A stretch of 64,000 bases of DNA from an uncultured Collinsella sp. (GTDB lineage: Bacteria; Actinomycetota; Coriobacteriia; Coriobacteriales; Coriobacteriaceae): contig CAUCQW010000007.1 of NCBI GenBank assembly GCA_958445065.1, forward strand, positions 1 to 64,000, in the 5' to 3' direction. Shown piece by piece: positions 41,839 to 49,521 of this stretch. The translations under genes were made by a program, and so were the position numbers. Within the stretch, counting starts at the first letter, position 1. Each line of letters starts with the position of its first letter. The notes under the pieces were generated by a model. It was not told where the DNA came from, searched no databases, and was given only the letters and a program-made list of their open reading frames with translations.

Positions 41839-42280
41839 CTGATTTGATAGGCTCCCAGCAATGGGGGCCTTTCTTTTTTGGGCCCATCGCAGAGGGATTC
41901 GAACCCGACAGGGTGCGGAGCTGAGGAAACGCGAAGCGTTTTCCAGCGCAGCACGCGAGGGCCGCAGGCCCGAAGCGAGAGCGGGCGGCGAAGCCGCACG
42001 CGACATCCCTCATCGCCCACCACTGAATTGGAAACGGTCCTCGCAAGGGGACCGTTTTGTTTGCGCCCATTTCATGGGATTCGAACCCGCCAGGGTGCGG
42101 AGCTGAGGAAACGCGAAGCGTTTTCCAGCGCAGCACGCGAGGGCCGCAGGCCCGAAGCGGAAGCGGGCGGCGCCAGCCGCACGCGGACATCCCTCATCGC
42201 CCACCACTGATTTGATAGGCTCCCAGCAATGGGGGCCTTTCTTTTTTGGGCCCATCGCAGAGGGATTCGAACCCGCCAGC
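41824..42280 (+). repeat. Tandem array of about 183-bp units made from the tRNA-Val 3' end
   Basis: The 20-mer CCCTCATCGCCCACCACTGA (tRNA-Val T-arm/acceptor end plus CCA and flank) occurs at 41824, 42007 and 42191, a period of 183-184 bp. After each copy comes a terminator-like hairpin with T tract (units 1 and 3 identical, unit 2 different), then an inverted copy of the T-arm (GGGATTCGAACCC), then in units 1 and 2 about 105 bp of nearly identical GC-rich hairpins with GAA loops. Unit 3 stops after the inverted T-arm. No complete second tRNA is formed and no gene is present. Confidence 0.85.
41850..41879 (+). terminator. Terminator of tRNA-Val
   Basis: Stem GGCTCCC - AGCAAT - GGGGGCC followed by TTTCTTTTTT, 12 bp past the CCA end. 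An identical copy occurs at 42216-42246. Confidence 0.9.
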
Positions 42281-42300
42281 ACATCTATCGCAAAGGCCGT

Positions 42301-42515
42301 GGTCAAAAAATGGCAAAAATGAGTACTGCTACTTTGTTTGCAACATATAAAAAGATAGTATTTGCTTTAGTTACGCAACATATGTCCATTATAAGTACTA
42401 ACAGTTGGATCAAAATCGTGCTTTCATCGCCATTTTGACTTGCTATCTGGCCTTATTAGTCCAAAATTGCTGCTATCAAATCGGTAGCAGTACTCATATT
42501 TGATGTTTTTTGACC
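42301..42515. mobile_element. MITE-like element with 32-bp terminal inverted repeats
   Basis: 215 bp, A/T-rich against a GC-rich background, with 32-bp terminal inverted repeats (42301-42332 and 42484-42515; 28 of 32 match) that begin GGTCAAAAAA and contain GAGTACTGCTAC. No open frame is inside and no target duplication is obvious. It could be a non-autonomous transposon, or alternatively a regulatory site for paired promoters. It sits directly beyond the tRNA-Val array. Confidence 0.6.
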
Positions 42516-42552
42516 AGCAGGTCTCCCTGCCTTAGCAAATCTAAGGCAAAAC

Positions 42553-42607
42553 GGGTTCCAGACCGCTGAATCATGCCGCATAGGGCACGTCCGCAGTCCG
42601 GAACCCG
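42553..42607 (-). terminator. Terminator of the arg operon
   Basis: Stem GGGTTCC-GGAC/GTCT-GGAACCC with an internal arm, followed by GTTTTGCC on the minus strand, 25 bp past argD. Confidence 0.7.
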
Positions 42608-42632
42608 GTCAAAATTGAGTTATTGCGCCGCG

Positions 42633-43916
42633 TTAGCCCAAAACACCCGACAGTATCTCGATCAGGCTGTCCACGTCGGCTTCCTCGCAGACAAGTGGCG
42701 GCAGGAAACGCAGCGTATGCGCACCCGTAGCGTTGATCACGGCACCGGCGGCCAGCGCGCGGGCAACAACATCATGCGCGTCGCCCGCGGCATCATCCAA
42801 ATCACAGCCGAGCATCAAGCCGCGGCCACGTACCTCGGTCACGTGCGGCAGCTTGGCGAGCTTTGCCTCCATATAGGCGCCCACCTTGGCAGCATGGTCG
42901 GCATAATCGCCGCGCACGAGCGCGGAGAGCGTCGCGGCACACGCCGCGATGGCCAAGCAGCTACCGCCAAAGGTCGAGCCGTGGTCGCCCGGCTTAAACA
43001 CGTCGGCAATCTCCTTCTTTGCCACGACGGCACCCATGGGCACGCCGTCGGCAATGCCCTTGGCAAGGCTCATGATGTCGGGCTCCACGCCATAGGTCTG
43101 GAACGCAAACGGCTTACCCGTGCGGAAGATACCGCACTGGACCTCGTCGGCGATAAGCACGGCACCCACCTCGTGCGCCAAGTCGCGCGCCGTAGCCATA
43201 AACTCCTCGGTCATGGGGTGCACGCCACTCTCACCCTGGATCGGCTCGAGCATCACGGCACAAATCTCGCTCCCCAGCTGCTTAAAGATTGCACGCAGTT
43301 CATCGACATCGTTGGGCGTGCAGGCCACAAAGCCACCCGGCAGCGGGCGGAAACTGTCCTGCAGCCAATCCTGCATGGTGGCCGCAATAGTCTCGAGCGT
43401 ACGGCCGTGGAAGCCGCCGCGCATGCACACGATAGTGTTGCCGCCATTACCGGCACGCTTGGCGTACAGGCGCGCAAGCTTCATCGAGCCCTCGTTGGCC
43501 TCGGCGCCGGAGTTGGCAAAGAACGTCTCCCACACCTGCTCGCCCGCAGCCGGGGCACCAAGAGCAGCTGCCGTGGTCTCATCGCCGGCGACAATGGCAT
43601 CGGCAAGAACGCGCGCACCATCTACGTCGTCGTTAGCAAGCTTGGACAGCAGCGCCGCGACCTGTCCGCGCTGCTCGATGTAGAAGTAATTGGAGACATG
43701 CATGAGCTTTTTGGTCTGTGCCTCGAGCGCCGAGAGCACAGCCGGGTCGCCATGACCTAGGCTGCACACGCCGATGCCGGCAAGAAAGTCGAGGTACTCA
43801 CGGCCATCGTCGCCGGTGAGCTTCATGCCGTGACCCTCGACAAACTCGACCGGAGAGCGGCCAAAGGTATGCATAACGTAATGGGATTCAAGCGATTGCT
43901 GAGCTGCAAGTGACAT
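42633..43916 (-). CDS. argD: Acetylornithine aminotransferase
   Basis: 427 residues, a class III PLP aminotransferase. FFANSGAEANEGSMKLARLY binds the cofactor phosphate, LIADEVQCGIFRTGK contains the Asp that holds the pyridine, and SLAKGIADGVPMGAV has the PLP lysine. It converts N-acetylglutamate semialdehyde to N-acetylornithine and is the last gene of argC-argJ-argB-argD. Confidence 0.94.
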   Translation of the reverse strand: MSLAAQQSLESHYVMHTFGRSPVEFVEGHGMKLTGDDGREYLDFLAGIGVCSLGHGDPAVLSALEAQTKKLMHVSNYFYIEQRGQVAALLSKLANDDVDGARVLADAIVAGDETTAAALGAPAAGEQVWETFFANSGAEANEGSMKLARLYAKRAGNGGNTIVCMRGGFHGRTLETIAATMQDWLQDSFRPLPGGFVACTPNDVDELRAIFKQLGSEICAVMLEPIQGESGVHPMTEEFMATARDLAHEVGAVLIADEVQCGIFRTGKPFAFQTYGVEPDIMSLAKGIADGVPMGAVVAKKEIADVFKPGDHGSTFGGSCLAIAACAATLSALVRGDYADHAAKVGAYMEAKLAKLPHVTEVRGRGLMLGCDLDDAAGDAHDVVARALAAGAVINATGAHTLRFLPPLVCEEADVDSLIEILSGVLG

Positions 43917-43985
43917 GGGATGCCTTTCGTTGGGCGCCAGACGGCGCGGGGCTATGGGTGCAGGAATGGGGCGGCTGCGGGTCAG

Positions 43986-44966
43986 CTAGACCGTCTGAAG
44001 CTTCTCGACCTCGTCAAGGTTCTCGGTCAGACGCGCAGCAAACGTCGAAAGCGGATGCGGATGCGTATCGAACTCGTACGCCGTCTCGGTGGAATGGATC
44101 ACGGTGCCGACGCCGGCATCGGTCAGCAGCTCCAGCAGCAGCGAATGCGGCGTGGTGCCGTTGATGATGTGGGCTCGGAACACGCCAGCGGTAAGCGCGT
44201 CGACAGCCGCACGCAGCTTGGGAATCATGCCCTTATCGACCTCGCCGCCGTAGAGCATTTCGTTAACCTCGTCGAGCGTTAGGTTGGAGATAAGCGAGTC
44301 CTTGTCGCTAAAGTCCTTGTACAGACCATCGACATCGGTCAAAAAGATCGCCTTATGCGCGTGGAGCGCCGCGGCAACGGCACCGGCGGCGGTGTCGGCG
44401 TTGATGTTGAAGAAACCGCCGTCCTCCCCCGCCGCGACGGTAGCGATGACGGGGATGTACTCGCTATCGAGTAAGCGCTCGATATAGTCGGTGTTGACGT
44501 GCGTCACTTTACCCACGCGACCGAGCTCGGGGTCGAGCGGCTCGGCGATGAGCGTGCCGGCATCGCTGCCCGACACGCCCACGGCCAGGTTACCGTGGTG
44601 GTTGATGGCAGCAACCAACTCCTGGTTGACCTTGCCGCCCAGCACCTCGCGCACGATATCCATAGTCGCCGGCGTGGTCACGCGCTGGCCGTTCTTAAAC
44701 TCGACGGGAATATCGTAATGGCTCAGCGCCTCGTTGATAGCCTTGCCGCCGCCATGCACGATGACGGGGCGCATACCGATGATCTTGAGCAAAACGATGT
44801 CGCTCATCACGTCGCGGCGCAGCTGCTCATCAACCATGGCGGCTCCGCCATATTTGATAACAACCGTCTTGCCGGTCAGGTTCTTAATCCACGGCAGCGC
44901 TTCGAACAGCAGCTGCGCGGTTGCTTCGTTGGATTCGCTCGAACGACAATCGCGTGCGAATTTCAT
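43986..44966 (-). CDS. argB: Acetylglutamate kinase
   Basis: 326 residues from MKFARDCRSS (44966), 6 nt after GAGG. KTVVIKYGGAAMVDEQLRR, VHGGGKAINEALSHYDIPVE and NADTAAGAVAAALHAHKAIF are typical of the amino-acid kinase fold. The N-terminal helix (residues 1-28) is of the kind that allows arginine-sensitive hexamers in cyclic pathways, which agrees with the adjacent argJ. It has a C-terminal extension after the usual TEIGT-like end. Confidence 0.94.
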   Translation of the reverse strand: MKFARDCRSSESNEATAQLLFEALPWIKNLTGKTVVIKYGGAAMVDEQLRRDVMSDIVLLKIIGMRPVIVHGGGKAINEALSHYDIPVEFKNGQRVTTPATMDIVREVLGGKVNQELVAAINHHGNLAVGVSGSDAGTLIAEPLDPELGRVGKVTHVNTDYIERLLDSEYIPVIATVAAGEDGGFFNINADTAAGAVAAALHAHKAIFLTDVDGLYKDFSDKDSLISNLTLDEVNEMLYGGEVDKGMIPKLRAAVDALTAGVFRAHIINGTTPHSLLLELLTDAGVGTVIHSTETAYEFDTHPHPLSTFAARLTENLDEVEKLQTV

Positions 44967-45047
44967 AATCTGCCTCGTCTTTCGTATCGTTATCGCGCCG
45001 TGCTCCGCTGTCCGCAATCGCGGCAAGATACGCAGCGTGCCTGGAAT

Positions 45048-46316
45048 CTAGGAACGGTAGTCGCCGTTGATGGAGATGTACTCGTGCGTGAGGTCGCAGG
45101 TCCACACAGTCGTTGCCGCGTCGCCTGCGCCCAGGTCGGCCGAGATCACGATCTCGGGCGCTTCGAAACGTCGTAGAGCCTCGTCCTCGTCAAAGGGAAC
45201 AGTCAGACCGTCGCGACAGACGGGCATGCCCATCATGTCGATAGAAACGTCTTCCTGATTAAACTTCACGCCGCACTTACCAAGCGCCATAGCAACGCGG
45301 CCCCAGTTGCAGTCGTGGCCGGCGATGCAGGTCTTAACGAGCGGCGAGTTGGCAACGGCGCGGGCGGCGATATCGGCTTCCTCGTCGTTAGCGGCGCCGG
45401 TAACGTTAACCGTCACGAGCTTTGACGCACCCTCGCCATCGGCCGCAATGTTGCGCGCCAGGCTCTCGCACACCTCGTGCACGGCAAAGGCCAGCTCGTC
45501 AAAGGCATCAGTGCCCTCGACGATGGCCTCGGCATCTGCGGCAGCGGCGCCGGAGGCAAGCATGATGCAGGTGTCGTTGGTCGAGGTGTCGGAATCGACC
45601 GTTACCTTGTTAAAAGTCTGCTTGGCGGTCGAGAGCAGCAGGGCATGAAGTGCCGCAGGCTCGACGGGGGCATCGGTGGTGATAACTGCGATCATGGTGG
45701 CCATGTTGGGCATGATCATGCCCGAGCCCTTGCACATGCCGCCTACCGTATAGACATTACCCGCATGACCCGCCGCCTCGCTGACGTAGGACACGGCGTA
45801 CTCCTTGGAGTGCGTGTCGGTCGTCATGATGGCGCGAGCGGCATCGGCGCCACCGTGGGCGGAGAGCGCCTCGTAGGCGGCAGGAATGGCGGTCTCAAAC
45901 GTGTCGATCGGCAGAATCTGGCCAATCACACCCGTGGAGGCAACCAGAATCTGCTGGGGCTCACAGCCGATGACCTGCGATGCGATGCTGCACGTCTCGC
46001 GCGCGCATGCAAGGCCGGTCTCACCCGTGGCGGCGTTAGCATTGCCAGAGTTAACCGAAACGCCGGCGATGATTCCGTAGCCCTTGTCGGCACCGCCCAG
46101 GTTGGCACGGCTCACCTGCACGGGCGCCGCGCAAAAGCGATTGGTGGTAAACACGCCGGCACCGGGACAGGGTTTATCGGGCACGACGAGCGCGTAATCC
46201 AGACGCTCGGGGTTCTTGCGGAACCCAGCGTGGATGCCTGCAGCCTTAAAACCAGCCGCAGCCGTAACGCCACCCTCGACGGCGCGAATCTTGATATCAA
46301 ACAGCTCGGTATTCAT
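45048..46316 (-). CDS. argJ: Bifunctional glutamate N-acetyltransferase (ornithine acetyltransferase)
   Basis: 422 residues. ArgJ moves the acetyl group from N-acetylornithine to glutamate and so recycles it. The protein cleaves itself before the Thr in KGSGMIMPNMATMIAVITTD; VDSDTSTNDTCIMLASG and GRVAMALGKCGVKFN are other signatures. Whether it can also use acetyl-CoA is not visible from sequence. No argA is present in the operon, in line with recycling. Confidence 0.95.
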   Translation of the reverse strand: MNTELFDIKIRAVEGGVTAAAGFKAAGIHAGFRKNPERLDYALVVPDKPCPGAGVFTTNRFCAAPVQVSRANLGGADKGYGIIAGVSVNSGNANAATGETGLACARETCSIASQVIGCEPQQILVASTGVIGQILPIDTFETAIPAAYEALSAHGGADAARAIMTTDTHSKEYAVSYVSEAAGHAGNVYTVGGMCKGSGMIMPNMATMIAVITTDAPVEPAALHALLLSTAKQTFNKVTVDSDTSTNDTCIMLASGAAAADAEAIVEGTDAFDELAFAVHEVCESLARNIAADGEGASKLVTVNVTGAANDEEADIAARAVANSPLVKTCIAGHDCNWGRVAMALGKCGVKFNQEDVSIDMMGMPVCRDGLTVPFDEDEALRRFEAPEIVISADLGAGDAATTVWTCDLTHEYISINGDYRS

Positions 46317-46450
46317 CGTCTTTATGACTCCTTATGTCAAACAAAAAACGGACATCGGTTGGTGCGCCATGCCAGTCGTGATCATGAGACCAGCTTAAGA
46401 GTGGCGCCCCACTCGATGCCCGACTACCAAATCGTTAACAATCGAATGTG

Positions 46451-47521
46451 CTACACCGGGCACGCCACTGTGGGCAAGCCTCGTCGCTCGTCAAAGCCAA
46501 AGACGATATTGGCGCACTGGACTGCTTGGCCCGCAGCGCCCTTGCACAGATTGTCGATGGCGCCCGTCGCCACCAGCACGCCCGCGCACTTGTTGAGCGC
46601 GAGGCCGATCTGGGCGGCGTTGGTGCCGACGACCGAAGCCGTCTTGGGCTGCTGGCCGGCGTCGAGTACGCGCACGAAAGTGCGACCAGCGTAGAACTGC
46701 TTGTAATAGTCGACAACGTCCTCAAGGGTCAGGGAGTCGATGGCCTGCGGCGTGAGCGGCAGCGTCACCGTGGAGAGCAGGCCGCGCTTGAGCGGTGCCA
46801 GGTGCGGGGTAAAGACGACGCGATCTGTTAGACCAAGGATTTGCTCGATTTCGGGCGTGTGACGATGCTTACCCACGCCGTAGGCCTCCAAGTTCTCGTC
46901 GGCGCTGCAAAAATGGGTGCGGGCGTTGCAGGACTTACCGGCGCCCGTCACGCCGCTAATGGCATCGACAATCACGGGACCGTTCTCAGCCACCCAGCCC
47001 GCACGCACGGCAGGAGCGGCAGCAAGGCTCGTTGCGGTGGGATAGCAGCCGGCGCAGGCGACCAACACGGGCCTGCCAGCGGCATGGTTGGAAGCAGCGG
47101 TCTCTAAGTCCTGGCAGAACAGCTCGGGCAGACCGAAGGCGCGGGTCTTGAGCAACTCGGGGCTCGTGTGCTCGGCGGCATACCAGGCCTCAAAGGTGGC
47201 CGGATCGCTCAGGCGATAGTCGGCCGAGAGGTCAATGCAGGAGACTCCCGCGGCAAGCAGGGCGGGCACCTGAGCCATGGCAGCCGTGTGCGGCACGGCC
47301 AAAAATACCGCGTCGCAGTTCTTGAGCTCGGGGGCATCATGCGTCGTGAAGACAAGATCGCTTACGCCGGTGAAGCTCGGGTACACCGCAGACAACGGCT
47401 GGCCGGCATCAGCGTTGGACGTAATGGCAACAAGTTCAAACTCGGGATGACCGAGCACGAGGCGAATGAGCTCGGCTCCGGCATATCCAGCCGCGCCGAC
47501 GATTCCAACCTTCAAAGACAT
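46451..47521 (-). CDS. argC: N-acetyl-gamma-glutamyl-phosphate reductase
   Basis: 356 residues. The NADP-binding start VGIVGAAGYAGAELIRLVLG and the catalytic Cys in VACAGCYPTATSLAAAPAVR are clear, with later HRHTPEIEQIL. It is the first gene of the arginine operon; argJ follows after about 130 bp. Candidate ARG boxes lie 85-125 bp upstream. Confidence 0.95.
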   Translation of the reverse strand: MSLKVGIVGAAGYAGAELIRLVLGHPEFELVAITSNADAGQPLSAVYPSFTGVSDLVFTTHDAPELKNCDAVFLAVPHTAAMAQVPALLAAGVSCIDLSADYRLSDPATFEAWYAAEHTSPELLKTRAFGLPELFCQDLETAASNHAAGRPVLVACAGCYPTATSLAAAPAVRAGWVAENGPVIVDAISGVTGAGKSCNARTHFCSADENLEAYGVGKHRHTPEIEQILGLTDRVVFTPHLAPLKRGLLSTVTLPLTPQAIDSLTLEDVVDYYKQFYAGRTFVRVLDAGQQPKTASVVGTNAAQIGLALNKCAGVLVATGAIDNLCKGAAGQAVQCANIVFGFDERRGLPTVACPV

Positions 47522-47604
47522 ATCAGACTCCTTGTCTGCGATTTATGCACCGATGCGCATTTCGCAGCGGTCGTTATGAAGTGGCTTGAAACTTTAGCAC
47601 CAAA

Positions 47605-47644
47605 AGATGCATGAACACGTAAATGACTTGCATATTCATGCATT
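47605..47644. promoter_or_regulatory. Candidate tandem ARG boxes before argC
   Basis: GATGCATGAACACGTA (about 47606-47621) and CTTGCATATTCATGCATT (47627-47644). The second is a near-perfect palindrome (TGCAT-ATTC-ATGCA), similar to the paired ArgR sites in front of arginine genes. The regulator gene is not in the window, so this is a motif-based inference. Confidence 0.55.
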
Positions 47645-47689
47645 GAAACATTCCCGACACATTCGCTCGAAGGAATTGACAAATGGAGC

Positions 47690-47739
47690 GGGCCCCGTAT
47701 TGACCGGCGCTCCTAACGGCGCCGGGCAATACGGGGCCC
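47690..47739. terminator. Large GC-rich hairpin, terminator of the flavin operon
   Basis: Outer stem GGGCCCCGTATTG with CAATACGGGGCCC and inner stem CCGGCG with CGCCGG, a nearly perfect 50-bp palindrome. It lies between the last gene of the riboflavin-transport operon and argC. Confidence 0.75.
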
Positions 47740-47778
47740 GCCCATGCGAAAACCAAGTTGTTAGGATGAGCCAGCTGG

Positions 47779-48189
47779 CTAGAGCTCGACCGGCACCCAT
47801 TCGTCGTGATTGCAGATAAAAGCCTCGGAATCCTCGACGCTAAAGAAGACGAGCGTGGGGTCGTTAGGCCCCTCATAGTGCTCACCCAGGCGCTCTAGAT
47901 GCTTCCACCCGGCTTCGCGCATTTCGCTCGAAGCCCGGTCATCCAAGCCGGCACGCCCGCGCAAGATGAGCCAGCCATGGCCCGGCCACCAACTCGTGGC
48001 CTCAAAGCGCTGATTTTGTAGCAGCTCTTGCCACACGTCTTTGGTGCGCGCTGTTACAAACCACAGCTTGCCATCCTGGATCTGCGCAAACGAAAACGGA
48101 CGCACATGAGGCTGTCCGTCAACGCTCGTCGCCAAATACCATGCCGGCACCGACGTCAGATACTCCAACACCGTATTCAATCCGTCCAT
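47779..48189 (-). CDS. Pyridoxamine 5'-phosphate oxidase-family (FMN split-barrel) protein 1
   Basis: 136 residues from MDGLNTVLEYL (48189). The fold signature is VPAWYLATSVDGQPHVRPFSFAQIQDGKLWF, with a later WLILRGRAGLDD. Members bind FMN or F420 and act as small oxidoreductases or flavin stores. A close paralogue precedes it. The pair sits downstream of a riboflavin transporter under an FMN riboswitch, which supports FMN as cofactor. True PNP oxidase activity is unlikely because the enzyme is short. Confidence 0.82.
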   Translation of the reverse strand: MDGLNTVLEYLTSVPAWYLATSVDGQPHVRPFSFAQIQDGKLWFVTARTKDVWQELLQNQRFEATSWWPGHGWLILRGRAGLDDRASSEMREAGWKHLERLGEHYEGPNDPTLVFFSVEDSEAFICNHDEWVPVEL

Positions 48190-48243
48190 GTGTCCTCCTG
48201 TCGCCTGACCAGTCTTTTTGGAATGGGTAATCAATTTGGGAAA

Positions 48244-48690
48244 TTAGAGCTCCAGGCGCTCCTCGCTGCCGTCGATATCACAGAAGCGCGCGGCAATGTT
48301 GCGGACCGAGAAGAACGCAAGGCGGCCGTCGTTGGCGCTCTCGTGTTCCTCGCCGATGCCCACCATGTGCTTAAAACCCGCTTGACGCACCTTGTCGCTC
48401 GCAACTGCGTCGTCCTCAAGTGCGGCCTCGCCGGTCAACACGATCCAGCACTCCCCCGGCTTCCAGCCCGAGAGTTCAAACTTGGGATTCGCACTCAGCT
48501 CCGCCCACACATCCTTGTCGCGCGATGTGCAAAACCACAGCTTACCGTCATCGACCATGGCAAATGAAAACGGCCTCACGCGAGGCTGATACCCGTCGGC
48601 CACATCGGTCGTGGCCAGATACCACGCCGGAATGCGCCTGAGATACGAACAGGCGCGCTCAAGCTGAGCCGTGCGGTCGTTGTCGGTCAT
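48244..48690 (-). CDS. Pyridoxamine 5'-phosphate oxidase-family (FMN split-barrel) protein 2
   Basis: 148 residues; shares IPAWYLATTD, RVRPFSFAMVDDGKLWFCTS, KDVWAELSANPKFELSGW and GECWIVLTGEA with the next gene, so the two arose by tandem duplication. It starts 30 bp after ecfT on the same strand, consistent with being part of the FMN-riboswitch transcript. Confidence 0.82.
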   Translation of the reverse strand: MTDNDRTAQLERACSYLRRIPAWYLATTDVADGYQPRVRPFSFAMVDDGKLWFCTSRDKDVWAELSANPKFELSGWKPGECWIVLTGEAALEDDAVASDKVRQAGFKHMVGIGEEHESANDGRLAFFSVRNIAARFCDIDGSEERLEL

Positions 48691-48720
48691 AGGGACCCCT
48701 TTCTTGCGCTCGAATCGCGC

Positions 48721-49521
48721 CTAAACAAGTTGAAGATTGATGACGATGACGCAGATGAGCAGCAACGCCGTCACCACCGCCGCCAACGCATCGCTGCGGC
48801 CAAATGCAAGCGCATGCAAACGTGCGCGGCCCTGCTCGCCATGATAGCAACGGGCATCCATGGCGGCCGAAAGCGTCTCGGCATGACGGAACACGCCCGT
48901 GAACAGCGGAATCGCCACACTGCCGAGCATACGCACGCCGCCGAGCGGACCGCACGTCACGCGCGCGCCGCGGCTTGCCTGCGCGTCCGCCGTCTGCTTC
49001 ATCTCGGTGGCGAACTGCGGCATAAAGCGCAACGCGATACCCATGATCATGCCGAGCTCATGCGCAGGGAGCCCCACGCGCGCAAACGGTGCGAGCAGAC
49101 GCTCAAAGCCCGCGGTGAGGTCGAGCGTGGGCGTGGTGAGCGTAATGGCGCTCATGCCGGCCATCATCAGGGTCAGGCGGCACGCCATAAAGGCGGCAGA
49201 ACGCAGCGAGCCCTCGCTTATCTGCAGAAAGCAGAGCTGCCACAGGATGCGCCCGCTCTGGTCGGAAAACAGGTTGAGCACTGCGACCACCACGACAATC
49301 GCCAGCAATGGTGCCATCGATGATAGGACCCGGCGCAACGGCACCCGGGACACGGCATAGATCAGGACAACGAAGATTGCGACCGGGGCCAGTCCGCGGA
49401 AGCTGCTGACTGTGAGCGTCGTGATCAGAAACACAAAGCCCAAGAGCAACTTAGTTCGCGGGTCTAGGCGGTGGATCGCACTATCGCCGGGATAGTAGCT
49501 GCCAAACGAAAACGCCTCCAT
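48721..49521 (-). CDS. ecfT: Energy-coupling factor transporter transmembrane protein EcfT
   Basis: 266 residues with about six membrane helices (LLLGFVFLITTLTV, APVAIFVVLIYAVS, LLAIVVVVAVLNLF and others) and the cytoplasmic coupling region MKQTADAQASRGARV, equivalent to the Ala-Arg-Gly motif that contacts the ATPases. Its ATG overlaps the ecfA stop by one base. It forms the core of the riboflavin ECF importer with the neighbouring genes. Confidence 0.92.
   Translation of the reverse strand: MEAFSFGSYYPGDSAIHRLDPRTKLLLGFVFLITTLTVSSFRGLAPVAIFVVLIYAVSRVPLRRVLSSMAPLLAIVVVVAVLNLFSDQSGRILWQLCFLQISEGSLRSAAFMACRLTLMMAGMSAITLTTPTLDLTAGFERLLAPFARVGLPAHELGMIMGIALRFMPQFATEMKQTADAQASRGARVTCGPLGGVRMLGSVAIPLFTGVFRHAETLSAAMDARCYHGEQGRARLHALAFGRSDALAAVVTALLLICVIVINLQLV

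Noticed and set aside
41824..42280. Additional complete tRNA genes in the array
   Set aside because: Only T-arm and acceptor ends are repeated; no D-arm or anticodon arm follows in units 2 and 3.
41746..42306. Short open frames with MRDSNPQ or GDEGFEPP peptides
   Set aside because: They are antisense reads of the tRNA-Val 3' end and its partial copies, a known source of false proteins.
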